Source: Oscillospiraceae bacterium
Lineage (GTDB): Bacteria > Bacillota > Clostridia > Oscillospirales > Ruminococcaceae
DNA: 64,000 nucleotides
NCBI GenBank assembly: GCA_017427265.1
Contig: JAFRTG010000021.1
Coordinates: forward strand, 458,464-522,463
Reading direction: 5' to 3'
Under the pieces are notes generated by a model. The model was not told the origin of the DNA. It saw only the letters and a program-made list of their open reading frames with translations, and ran no database searches. Shown one piece after another: positions 8,287 to 16,290 of the stretch. Position numbers and translations under genes: made by a program. Positions within the stretch are counted from its first letter, which is position 1; each line of letters starts with the position of its first letter.

Positions 8287-8420
8287 GAAGGGAATTGCCA
8301 GCGGGGGCTCCCCGCTCGAAGGGAATTGCCAGCGGGGGCTCCCCGCCCGAAGGGAATTGCCAGCGGGGGCTCCCCGCCCGGAGGGAATTGCCAGCGGGGG
8401 CTCCCCGCCCGGAGGGAATT
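8287..8420 (+). repeat. 31-bp tandem array of a REP-like module
   Basis: Four full units (8287-8317, 8318-8348, 8349-8379, 8380-8410) and a 10-base partial of GAAGGGAATTGCCAGCGG followed by GGGCTCCCCGCCC. Each unit carries the palindrome GCGGGG/CCCCGC. Units differ at only one or two bases. The unit equals the end of the composite repeat seen at 28.2-28.6 kb. There are no unique spacers, so this is not CRISPR. Confidence 0.9.
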
Positions 8421-8446
8421 GGATGTCGGCACTGCCGACCCGCCCG

Positions 8447-8475
8447 TTGACAGATAAAAGATTGTGTGTTATAAT
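8447..8475 (+). promoter_or_regulatory. Strong promoter upstream of the two-component operon
   Basis: TTGACA (8447-8452), 17 bases, TATAAT (8470-8475), right after the 31-bp array and about 145 bases before the response regulator start. Confidence 0.75.
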
Positions 8476-8559
8476 AAACAAAAGTGCTCTGAGAGCGCTG
8501 ATTCGTAATTATGATGCTGCTGTTTATCCGATTTTAAGAAAACCTTTATAAAAGAATGC

Positions 8560-8588
8560 TTGCATCCTGTAAACAAATCCGTTATAAT
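8560..8588 (+). promoter_or_regulatory. Second, proximal promoter of the two-component operon
   Basis: TTGCAT (8560-8565), 17 bases, TATAAT (8583-8588); the weaker -35 suggests regulated or lower use. The start codon is 32 bases downstream. Confidence 0.6.
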
Positions 8589-8620
8589 AAAAGTGGAAAA
8601 CGGAAGGAGCGTGACTTGAA

Positions 8621-9313
8621 ATGGAAACCATTCTGATTTGTGACGACGAGCGGGATATCGTTTCCGCACTGAACATTTATCTTCGGGCAGAGGGCTGGGA
8701 AACTGTCTGTGCCTATTCCGGAAGAGAAGCGCTGGAGATTGCTGCAACACAGAATATCCAGCTTGTGCTCATGGATATCATGATGCCCGAAATGGACGGC
8801 ATCACTGCCATGACCGAGATCCGAAAGACAAGCAATGTCCCTGTCATTCTGCTGACTGCCAAATCTGAGGACTCCGACAAAATCCTCGGCCTGAATGTCG
8901 GCGCGGATGACTATATCACAAAGCCGTTTTCGCCCGCAGAGGTCGTTGCGCGCGTGCGCTCGCAGCTGCGGCGTTATCTCCGGCTCGGCGCCGCTGAGGC
9001 CGATGACCCCAATGTCCTGACCGTCGGCAGCATCGCCCTCGATATGAAAGCACGTTCCGCGACGCTCGACGGCGTTCCGGTTCCGCTGACCCCCATCGAA
9101 TACGAAATTCTCTCTCTGCTGATGCATAATGCCGGAACCGTCTTTCCGCCGCGTGAGATCTATCAGGCGGTCTGGAAGGCCAATCCCGTCGGCTCCGAAA
9201 ATACCGTTGCCGTCCATATCCGGCATCTGCGGGAGAAGCTCGAAATCAATCCGCAGGAGCCGCGGCAGATCAAGGTCGTATGGGGACAGGGCTATAAGCT
9301 GGAGAAGCCGTGA
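8621..9313 (+). CDS. OmpR/PhoB-family response regulator
   Basis: A 230-residue regulator: receiver domain 1-120 with acidic pocket CDDE, phosphorylation site D52 in LVLMDIMMPEMDG, Thr in LLTAKSED and Lys in ITKPFSPAE; winged-helix DNA-binding domain about 130-228 ending VVWGQGYKLEKP. It is followed after 56 bases by its histidine kinase and then a SIMPL protein. The stimulus is unknown. Two promoters and the 31-bp array lie upstream. Confidence 0.95.
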   Translation: METILICDDERDIVSALNIYLRAEGWETVCAYSGREALEIAATQNIQLVLMDIMMPEMDGITAMTEIRKTSNVPVILLTAKSEDSDKILGLNVGADDYITKPFSPAEVVARVRSQLRRYLRLGAAEADDPNVLTVGSIALDMKARSATLDGVPVPLTPIEYEILSLLMHNAGTVFPPREIYQAVWKANPVGSENTVAVHIRHLREKLEINPQEPRQIKVVWGQGYKLEKP

Positions 9314-9369
9314 ACAGGCTTCTCCGTTTCTCTTAGCGCGCAGGATTACAGGAGGTGTAACCCCCGAAT

Positions 9370-11946
9370 ATGGCAAACAAAAGCACGTACAGCGCTGCTT
9401 CCCGTACCGGCATCACCGTGATGACGATCATTTTCCTTTGGTGCTTCGGCGTGGCATTGCTCATCGTCATTCTGAATATGCTGCTCGGCTTTGCCGATAA
9501 CGACGCGGAATTCCGTACCGCGTTTCTCTCTATGACGGAGGAACGGGAGTTTGAAACGCTGCAGCACTATCTGGAACTGAGCCAGCGTTACAAAACCGCG
9601 TCCGAAGACGAGGCTTCTGCTATGGCGGAAACACTGCAGACGTATCAGAAACGGTATAATCCGCTGAATACGAATCTGCGCTTTCAGGTTACGGATTCTG
9701 ACGGTACACTGCTGCTGACCAACGATCCGAACGCCGGCACCATTCAGACGGAGATGGCCTCCGATGTCTATCCGGTCACAATCATTACTGAGGAAAGAGA
9801 TATTCAGGAAAGCGTGCATTTTGATGACCCGCTCAAATCCTTCAGCGAGATCGTCTACGGTGATAATTCCAGATTTCTTTCCAATCCTGCTGACTTTCAG
9901 CTCTGGTTTTTCTCAGATGACGACGTGGATAATGCCTACCATCAGTCGCTGCCGATCGTGCAGGGACGCGAGCCGTATACGGATTATATGGTCTTTCGCT
10001 CCGAGGAGGAGGCAAAGGAATTTGACTATACCGCCGCTTACGGCAAGCTGTGTACATGGGAAATCGTTGCTACGTCGGCAAAGAATCTTGCTGAAATCGA
10101 GGATGAGAACGGGCAGCTGCGCTCGTCTGTCGTGACCTCGGTGACTGACAGCGATGATGCTGACGAGAAGGAAACCCTGGTTTTGCCGGATGAATATCTG
10201 GAATCAGATGAAACCAAAACCGTTGTGAAGTATAAGGCCTATGGGGCGGAATCTGAATTTGAAGTTCCGCTGGCGCAGTATTATGAGATGAAAAACCGCG
10301 GGAAAACCGTTGTTGCCGCCAATCCGGAGCTTGAGAAAAAGCTGACAAGCGGACTGGATATCACAATCCGCGGACAGAACATCAAGACCCTTTCCTGCGA
10401 TATCCGCACCTATCTGCCGGAGGAGCTGACCGTCGATGACACGATCAAAACCAATTATGCAGTCTTTCATTCCCTGTTCCGGCACGGTGAGTGGTCGGTC
10501 ATTGCGATGTTCGTGTTCCTTGTGCTGGCTGTCATTTCCGGAATTCTGATGTGCTCCTGGGCGGCTGAGCCCGATGAAAACGGCGAGGTCAATGTTTCGC
10601 CTGTGCACGGCATCATCTATGAATTCTTCTGGCTGCTGCCGGCGCTGGTGTTCATGGCGGCTGTCTTTTTGCTGCAAAGCCTGCTGGATGCAAACAGTTC
10701 CTACCGGCTGATTGCTGTTTTCAGCGTCGGGATGGTGTTCTGCATCAGTGCGTGCAGCGTGCTCTGGCTCTATACCACGGCCGTGCGCACCAAGACCGGC
10801 AAGTTCTGGAGCAGCTTCGGATTCGCAAGAGTCCTGAACTTCCTTTTTTCGATGCTGCGCATCGGAACGGTTTCCATCGGCGCTTTTGTGCTGTATGCAC
10901 TGTTCCTGTTCCTCATCAATGTGTTCGTTCTCCCGCAGATGGACATCTGGATGATGCTGCCGATTATCGTACTGGATGTTCTGACGGTCATCGGCGTCAG
11001 CTACTGCATCTATTCTTACTTTGAACTGCACAGGCATGTCCGCCAGATGGAAACAGGCGATTTTTCGCCCGCGGATCATGCGATTCCGCTCGGCGGCGAT
11101 TTTTCCCGCTTTGACCGTTCGCTGAATGAGATCACCGACCGCGTCAGCGAGATCGTTGCCAAGCAGACCAAGGCGGAGCATCTCCGGACGGAGCTCATTA
11201 CCAATGTCTCCCATGACCTCAAAACACCGCTGACCTCGATCGTCAATTATGTCGATCTGCTCAGCCGCGAGCCGATGGCTTCCGAGAATGCTGCGGAATA
11301 TCTCGATGTGCTCAAGCGACAGGCCGCAAAGCTCAAAAAGCTGACCGTCGATCTGGTCGATGCTTCCAAGGCCTCGACCGGAAACCTGACCGTCGAGCTG
11401 ATGCCGACGGATATTCAGGTGCTGCTCTCGCAGCTGGCCGGTGAGTACGAGGGACAGCTTGCTGAAAAATCGCTCTCGATGGTCATGAACGCCCCGGAGG
11501 AGCCGATCATGATTCTTGCGGACGGCCGCCATATCTGGCGCGTGTTCGACAATCTGCTCAACAACGCCGGAAAATATGCGCTGGCCGGCACACGCATCTA
11601 TCTCGATGTCCGGAAGATTGGCGACGAGGTCGAAATCTCCCTGAAAAATATTTCTGCCATGCCGCTCAATATTTCGCCGGATGCGCTGATGGAGCGCTTT
11701 GTCCGCGGGGATGCTTCGCGTCATACCGAGGGCAGCGGTCTGGGCCTTTCCATTGCAAAGGATCTGACATCGCTGCAGAACGGCAAGCTGCTGCTTGAAA
11801 CCGACGGCGATCTCTTCAAGGCGATTCTGCGCTTCCCGATTTATCATCTGCCGGAGCCGGAGTTTTCTCCGGAATCCGCACTGCCCGATGCGGAATATCT
11901 GCCGGAGCAGCAGAACGAGATACCTGAAACAGAGGAGGAATCATAA
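9370..11946 (+). CDS. Polytopic sensor histidine kinase
   Basis: The 858-residue kinase has an N-terminal membrane segment (about 15-38), a large extracytoplasmic domain to about 370, then a cluster of five hydrophobic segments between about 375 and 550, a HAMP-like linker, HisKA with H615 in NVSHDLKTPLTSIVNY, and a HATPase domain with N box DNLLNNAGKYAL and G box GSGLGLSIAKDL. Length and the multi-span module are unusual for an OmpR-partner kinase. AGGAGGTG lies upstream with a rather long gap. Its TAA overlaps the ATG of the SIMPL gene by one base. Confidence 0.93.
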   Translation: MANKSTYSAASRTGITVMTIIFLWCFGVALLIVILNMLLGFADNDAEFRTAFLSMTEEREFETLQHYLELSQRYKTASEDEASAMAETLQTYQKRYNPLNTNLRFQVTDSDGTLLLTNDPNAGTIQTEMASDVYPVTIITEERDIQESVHFDDPLKSFSEIVYGDNSRFLSNPADFQLWFFSDDDVDNAYHQSLPIVQGREPYTDYMVFRSEEEAKEFDYTAAYGKLCTWEIVATSAKNLAEIEDENGQLRSSVVTSVTDSDDADEKETLVLPDEYLESDETKTVVKYKAYGAESEFEVPLAQYYEMKNRGKTVVAANPELEKKLTSGLDITIRGQNIKTLSCDIRTYLPEELTVDDTIKTNYAVFHSLFRHGEWSVIAMFVFLVLAVISGILMCSWAAEPDENGEVNVSPVHGIIYEFFWLLPALVFMAAVFLLQSLLDANSSYRLIAVFSVGMVFCISACSVLWLYTTAVRTKTGKFWSSFGFARVLNFLFSMLRIGTVSIGAFVLYALFLFLINVFVLPQMDIWMMLPIIVLDVLTVIGVSYCIYSYFELHRHVRQMETGDFSPADHAIPLGGDFSRFDRSLNEITDRVSEIVAKQTKAEHLRTELITNVSHDLKTPLTSIVNYVDLLSREPMASENAAEYLDVLKRQAAKLKKLTVDLVDASKASTGNLTVELMPTDIQVLLSQLAGEYEGQLAEKSLSMVMNAPEEPIMILADGRHIWRVFDNLLNNAGKYALAGTRIYLDVRKIGDEVEISLKNISAMPLNISPDALMERFVRGDASRHTEGSGLGLSIAKDLTSLQNGKLLLETDGDLFKAILRFPIYHLPEPEFSPESALPDAEYLPEQQNEIPETEEES

Positions 11947-12620
11947 TGCCGCGTACCATCGCAGTTACCGGAACCGGAGAAATCCGCGTCAAGCCGGATA
12001 TTATTCAGATTACGTTTACACTCACCGCAAAAAATACGCACTACAGCGACATGATGCAGCAGGCAGACACACAGCTTTCGGCACTGCAGGCGGCTGTCAG
12101 CCGTTCCGGCATCCGCGCAGAGCAGCTGAAAACCACTGATTACAGCGTGAATACGGAATATGAGCACCTTGCTGACGAAACCGGTAATTACCGGCAGGTC
12201 TTTGCGGGGTATGTCTGCAGACATACGCTGCTGCTGGAGCTGCCGCTGGATATGGCGCTGCTTTCAGGCGTACTGCGCGCCGCTGAGGACAGCCTCACCG
12301 AGCCCGAATTCCTGATTACCTTTACGGTGCGGGACCGGCAGAAGGTACAGGCTCAGGCGCTGAAGGTCGCTGCAGAACAGGCGCGCTGCAATGCTGAGGT
12401 GCTCGCAGCCGCAGCCGGTGTACAGCTCGGACAGCTGCTTTCGATTTCCAATCACAGCACGGTGCAGCCGATGATCTCACCCACGAACTATACCATGCTG
12501 CGTGCGAAAATGGCGGACGGCGTCTGCGGCGCCGGTGCGGCCATTACACCGGAGGATATCCGCACGCAGGAAACTGCTGAACTGATCTGGGAAATTACGG
12601 ATCTTCCTCCGACAGAATGA
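11946..12620 (+). CDS. SIMPL (DUF541) domain protein
   Basis: A 224-residue protein beginning ITVTGTGEI-like (IAVTGTGEIRVKPDIIQI), the signature opening of SIMPL/DUF541 proteins, with LKTTDYSVNTEYEH and a C-terminal region typical of the family. No signal peptide is seen, whereas many relatives are exported. The biochemical role of the family is not settled. It is translationally coupled to the kinase, so a role in the same pathway is likely. Confidence 0.85.
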   Translation: MPRTIAVTGTGEIRVKPDIIQITFTLTAKNTHYSDMMQQADTQLSALQAAVSRSGIRAEQLKTTDYSVNTEYEHLADETGNYRQVFAGYVCRHTLLLELPLDMALLSGVLRAAEDSLTEPEFLITFTVRDRQKVQAQALKVAAEQARCNAEVLAAAAGVQLGQLLSISNHSTVQPMISPTNYTMLRAKMADGVCGAGAAITPEDIRTQETAELIWEITDLPPTE

Positions 12621-12631
12621 TGCTTTCGGGT

Positions 12632-12663
12632 GCGGCTCACTGCAAGTGAGCCGCTTGTTTTTT
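12632..12663 (+). terminator. Terminator of the two-component/SIMPL operon
   Basis: Stem GCGGCTCACT/AGTGAGCCGC with a three-base loop, then TTGTTTTTT. A near copy lies at 21594-21624. Confidence 0.85.
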
Positions 12664-12675
12664 GCCCATATTGAC

Positions 12676-12704
12676 TTGATGAAACGGAAGGATTATGGTA
12701 TAAT
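12676..12704 (+). promoter_or_regulatory. Promoter of the 12749 gene (block A)
   Basis: TTGATG (12676-12681), 17 bases, TATAAT (12699-12704). The sequence around it is nearly identical to that at 21637-21665 (block B). Confidence 0.75.
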
Positions 12705-12748
12705 GATATGGTACGAAACGCTATTTGAGATTGCGGAGGTATTCGTCT

Positions 12749-13192
12749 TTGGGACATATGATTAGAGCAATCATCGGAAAAAATACTGTCATTCAATCAA
12801 TTACAGATCATTGGGTATCTGCGGAGATGATAAAGCTTCCACAAGACTATGCTCTCACATTCCTGAATGATTACTTATTTGATGATATTGAAGAGCTGTG
12901 TGATTTGAAAAATACCTGTAATTATCCTTGTCTAAGCTATCTTACAGATTCCGTTATCGAATTTCTGAAAGATAAGTCAATTGGAGCGCAATTGGTTTAC
13001 ATGGAAACAGACTACTTTGGAGGGTACGGAACGCAGGCAGGTGTGTTTTTTGAAAACGGTGAAATGAAATGCGAACCAATGGACGGCGACGGTACCGTCA
13101 ATCATCTATTAAGACTATTAGGTGTAAGAAAGCAATTGCTAAAAGATGAATTTGATTCTTTAGAATTATATAAATATCGGCGCATGGATTAA
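12749..13192 (+). CDS. Hypothetical soluble protein, payload of block A
   Basis: A 147-residue acidic protein read from a TTG placed 9 bases after GGAGG; an ATG at 12758 is the alternative. No membrane segments or recognised motifs. It is visibly AT-richer than the neighbouring operon, suggesting transfer. Size and composition resemble immunity-type proteins, but that is only an impression. It is bracketed by a promoter and an inverted repeat that also bracket the alpha/beta hydrolase at 21.7 kb. Confidence 0.65.
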   Translation: MGHMIRAIIGKNTVIQSITDHWVSAEMIKLPQDYALTFLNDYLFDDIEELCDLKNTCNYPCLSYLTDSVIEFLKDKSIGAQLVYMETDYFGGYGTQAGVFFENGEMKCEPMDGDGTVNHLLRLLGVRKQLLKDEFDSLELYKYRRMD

Positions 13193-13211
13193 GTGTATAG
13201 AAATCAGTTCA

Positions 13212-13269
13212 AAATCCTTAGTAGTAAAACACCCCGATTTCTACTACTATTTTACTACTAACGACGTCC
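13212..13269 (+). repeat. Inverted-repeat block A
   Basis: A 58-base block containing a perfect 12-bp inverted repeat, TTAGTAGTAAAA (13218-13229) and TTTTACTACTAA (13250-13261), with an extra TACTACTA between. An equal-length, mostly identical block lies at 22693-22750. It follows the payload gene in both places. Possible recombination site or operator. Confidence 0.75.
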
Positions 13270-13398
13270 GCAATTTGCTAAAACTTGCCGCGCTTTGTAG
13301 TTTTCACCCCGTTCTGCCAAATTGGTAGTAGGAAAGAAAAGCTTCGATATACCGCGCAAAATACGGCAATACTGAGCAAATCAGAGAGGAAAAAACGT

Positions 13399-13497
13399 AT
13401 GATAAAAGTAATGTTTGTGTGCCACGGCAACATCTGCCGCTCGCCGATGGCAGAGATGCTGCTGAAGGAAATGGTTCGGCAGCGCGATGATTTATGA
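13399..13497 (+). pseudogene. Truncated 5' end of a low-molecular-weight protein tyrosine phosphatase gene
   Basis: Encodes only 32 residues: the first 29 match the intact phosphatase at 22880 (MIKVMFVCHGNICRSP and on), then DDL and stop. The active-site loop C8-x5-R14 is kept but the rest of the fold, including the Asp general acid, is missing, so it cannot be an active enzyme. It marks the left end of the island. Confidence 0.9.
13420..13486 (+). repeat. 67-bp direct repeat, left copy (attL-like)
   Basis: Identical over 67 bases to 22901-22967, inside the 5' coding region of the phosphatase gene. The sequences diverge immediately to the right. Consistent with an attachment site or with a duplication junction. 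Confidence 0.85.
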
Positions 13498-13757
13498 TGA
13501 GGGCTTTGCCATCAAACTTTCGCCGGGGACATATCTCCAGACCCCATTTTGATATAAAACAACGCTTTTGCAGATATTTCATCAAAGCGGGATTCCAAAG
13601 GGTTACGACCCTTTGACGGGGCTTGGCTGAGTTTGCCTGCAAACTCATAGCGAAGCGGGCGAGAGAGCCCGTGATCAATCCATCGGAGATACTTCTTTAT
13701 CGGCAGACTGAGAGGACGCCCTGCTGTGCGGGGCGTCCTCTTTCTGTGATGATTCGG
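13498..13757. other. Non-coding stretch with repeat module and hairpin
   Basis: Contains a module (about 13612-13695: GCGAAGCGGGCGAGAGAGCC..ATCGGAGATACTT) related to 33580-33645, and a strong hairpin GAGGACGCCC/GGGCGTCCTC (13710-13738) just past the GH5 stop that probably serves as its terminator although its U-tract is poor. Confidence 0.6.
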
Positions 13758-15428
13758 TTATTGTCTGAGAAGCATCTGCTTCAGCAGCGTCAGGTCAATG
13801 GCGTTGATTACCTGATTGACATCGAGATCGGCCTGCTTGGCCTGCTCGCTGTTCAGCTGCTCATTGCCGATCAGATATTTGCGCAGCATGTCTGCATCCG
13901 CTGCGGACACATTGCCGTCCAGGTTGATATCTCCGCCGGATGCCTGTTTGCCGACTGCCGTGAATGTAATCTTGTCAACATTGAATCCGCCCTGCTGTGC
14001 ACTCAGCTTCAGATCGGATTCGCCGGCAGGAAGCTCCAGCGTCACCTTGAACTGCTGCCAGTTCTGCCAGCCGCCGGTCGCCGGAATATCAAGCGTGCCG
14101 AGCGTATTGCCGCCGCAGGAGAATGCAATTTGTCCACCGCCGCTTTCAGATGCAGCATCCAGCGTCAGCTCATATTTCATCGTCTGCGGCACAGAGATTG
14201 AATAGCTCATCCAGTCTCCTGATTCAATATATCCGACATTCTTGCCGCCCTGTGCGCAGTCCTCCAGCTCCACGCCGCTCATGGAAGTATAGTTTTCAGC
14301 TTCCAGTACCGCATTGCCGGAGCCGGGCAGTGAAAGCCGTCCAATGCTCTGCGGCGTGCTCGTTGTAGTCTGCGGTTCGGTATTCTGCGGATCAGGCGCT
14401 GTAGTCTGCGTCTGGGGCTCGGTGCCGCTCTTCGGAACGGTTCGCCATACTGCAGTCTCAGCATGTGTGTTCAGGATCGTTTTGAGGTAGTTGCCGGCTT
14501 CTGTCAGTGAGCTGCCGTCTCCGCCGAAAATACTGGAACCCTCTGCCTTGCTGCTGATCGCCCAGTTGCACCAGGAGAGTTTGTTGGAATCCATCCATGA
14601 AAGCCACTGTTCTGTCGATCCGACATTGACGGAACCGTCGCCGTCTGCATTGACCGTTCCCCATTCGGATACAAAGACTGCTGCATTTTTGCTGAGTGCC
14701 GCATCGCCCTTTCCGCGCAGATCGCCGCCGTGCGTACCGGCATAAAAATGCAGAACATATGCAACATTGCTGTCATTGATCGGATCGTTTGCAGCTGCAT
14801 CGACATCCTGAGACCATGTCGGTGTGCCGACGATAATCAGATTGTCCGAGTATTTGCGGATCTCCGGAATCACCTGCTCGGCATAGCCTTTCACGGTGGA
14901 CCAGGAGACCTGTGTCGGTTCATTGTAAAGCTCAAAGATCACATTGTCATATTTTCCGTAATCACGCGCAATCTCGGAGAAAAAACTCTTTGCTGCATTC
15001 GTGTTATTATGTGCGCCGTGCGAATGCCAGTCCACAATCACGTAGATATCCTTTGCAATCGCCGCATCCATGACGGAGCGCAGCGCGCCGACGTCTCCGC
15101 CGCTGTAGAGCGAGCCCTGATCGTCTACGCCGAGCGAGCAGCGCAGAATCTCACACTTGAACTCCTCAACCATACGGTCAACGGTGCCGCTGTTCCAGTA
15201 CTGCCCCTGCCAGTTGCTCCAGAAAAAGCTCATTCCCTTGACCTGCACCGGTTCCGTGTAGGATGAACCGATGATCTTGTTTCCGCTGGTCTGAAGCTGA
15301 CCGTAATAGCTGACCGGTCCGCTCTCTGTCGCTGAAACCTCCGAATCAGGTACAGGCAAGACCCGCGGAAGGAGTACAGCTGACATCACCAATGCGCAGA
15401 CTGCACTGAACGCTTTTTGAATTTTCAT
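13758..15428 (-). CDS. Secreted GH5 endoglucanase-type enzyme with CBM6-like domain and dockerin
   Basis: A 556-residue protein: signal peptide 1-33, GH5 catalytic domain about 45-320, Pro/Thr/Gln-rich linker, CBM6-like module about 370-492, and type I dockerin about 497-556 (GDINLDGNVSAADADML and DLDVNQVINAIDLTLL). The acid/base is E170 in IFELYNEP and the nucleophile E255 in VFVSEWGT; VKGMSFFWSNW is typical of the bacterial subfamily 2 cellulases. Likely a cellulosomal endo-beta-1,4-glucanase. GAGGGG precedes the ATG. It lies just inside the island's left end, transcribed against the phage remnants. Confidence 0.92.
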   Translation of the reverse strand: MKIQKAFSAVCALVMSAVLLPRVLPVPDSEVSATESGPVSYYGQLQTSGNKIIGSSYTEPVQVKGMSFFWSNWQGQYWNSGTVDRMVEEFKCEILRCSLGVDDQGSLYSGGDVGALRSVMDAAIAKDIYVIVDWHSHGAHNNTNAAKSFFSEIARDYGKYDNVIFELYNEPTQVSWSTVKGYAEQVIPEIRKYSDNLIIVGTPTWSQDVDAAANDPINDSNVAYVLHFYAGTHGGDLRGKGDAALSKNAAVFVSEWGTVNADGDGSVNVGSTEQWLSWMDSNKLSWCNWAISSKAEGSSIFGGDGSSLTEAGNYLKTILNTHAETAVWRTVPKSGTEPQTQTTAPDPQNTEPQTTTSTPQSIGRLSLPGSGNAVLEAENYTSMSGVELEDCAQGGKNVGYIESGDWMSYSISVPQTMKYELTLDAASESGGGQIAFSCGGNTLGTLDIPATGGWQNWQQFKVTLELPAGESDLKLSAQQGGFNVDKITFTAVGKQASGGDINLDGNVSAADADMLRKYLIGNEQLNSEQAKQADLDVNQVINAIDLTLLKQMLLRQ

Positions 15429-15597
15429 ATATTTGCCCCTCTCAAAAAATATTTTGATTTACGCATTTTATCATGCGCCAATCACAGTGTTATGCGCATC
15501 AGTCCGGCTGTGTCTCTGTTCGCCTGATTCAGGACTGATCCGGAAGCGTTCCTTTCTCTCATTGTGATTCTAAAAAAGTATGGGATATCTATTTATT

Positions 15598-15626
15598 ATT
15601 ATAGCATTTTTTGGGCAGTTAGACAA
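15598..15626 (-). promoter_or_regulatory. Promoter of the GH5 gene
   Basis: Minus strand TTGTCT (15621-15626), 17 bases, TATAAT (15598-15603), leaving a leader of about 165 bases. The rest of the 15429-15761 gap shows nothing else I can name. Confidence 0.65.
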
Positions 15627-15761
15627 GACTTTCGCAATTATTTGGCACTATACTATGATTATGCATAAAGATATTCAACATATTTATAAATAAACAGTGC
15701 GATCGTCCTCACGCATCGTGGCTGCTTTCATCATGCGGCGGGTTATTCTGAGCTTTTATGA

Positions 15762-16244
15762 TGGACGGTCAACAGCTCGTGGTCGTGGGGACGCGACCTC
15801 ATGCAGAACCTCATCAACGGCATCACTTATATGCTCGGCAGCCTGATTAACACAGTCGCGGATGTGGCGCGTTCCATCTGGGAATACCTGCATTTCTCCG
15901 TACCTGAAAAGGGTGCGCTGACCGATGTGGAGGAGTGGATGCCGGACTTCATGAAGGGGCTTGCAAAGGGCATCGACAAGAGCAAGAAGTACGTTGAGAC
16001 GGCTGTGTCCGGTGTGGCTGATGCCATGACGCTGACGATGCAGTCCGGGCTGAACGTCGATCTGGACGGGCGGGGAGCCCCCGCTGGCAATTACGGCGCA
16101 ATGATGAACGGCGGCAGCGGCGGTGTGGTCAACAACTACTACAATAACGACAACAGCCGCACAGTGAATCAGACAAACAATAGTCCGAAATCACTGTCAC
16201 GGCTGGAAATCTATCGTATGACAAGGAATGCGCTGAATGTGTGA
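15762..16244 (+). pseudogene. C-terminal remnant of a phage tail tape measure protein
   Basis: An open frame follows a stop at 15759-15761 and reads SSWSWGRDLMQNLINGI, the helical repeat motif of tape measure proteins, and ends SPKSLSRLEIYRMTRNAL, a common tail-protein C terminus. The annotated ATG would be 15801. The N-terminal hundreds of residues are gone. At 16068-16092 the frame contains a 25-nt exact reverse-complement match to the 31-bp REP-like unit, translated in frame as GRGAPAGN, apparently a repeat acquired by the gene. Confidence 0.8.
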
Positions 16245-16290
16245 TGGGGTGGGAGCAATCCTGCCTCTGTACATATTAAGATAAAGACAA

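Noticed and set aside
8287-8420. Tandem array resembling a short CRISPR
   Set aside because: The units abut with no unique spacers and no cas genes are present; the unit is part of a wider dispersed repeat.
8167-8551. Several openings of 80-110 codons across the 31-bp array
   Set aside because: They translate the tandem repeats in different frames (repeating GSPRWQFP or GRGAPAGN) and have no ribosome sites.
10204-11847. Long minus-strand opening of 547 codons
   Set aside because: Antisense to the histidine kinase coding sequence with its H, N and G boxes; no independent evidence of a gene.
13399-13497. Functional 32-residue peptide
   Set aside because: It is an exact 5' fragment of the phosphatase gene ending at a junction; better read as a truncation product.
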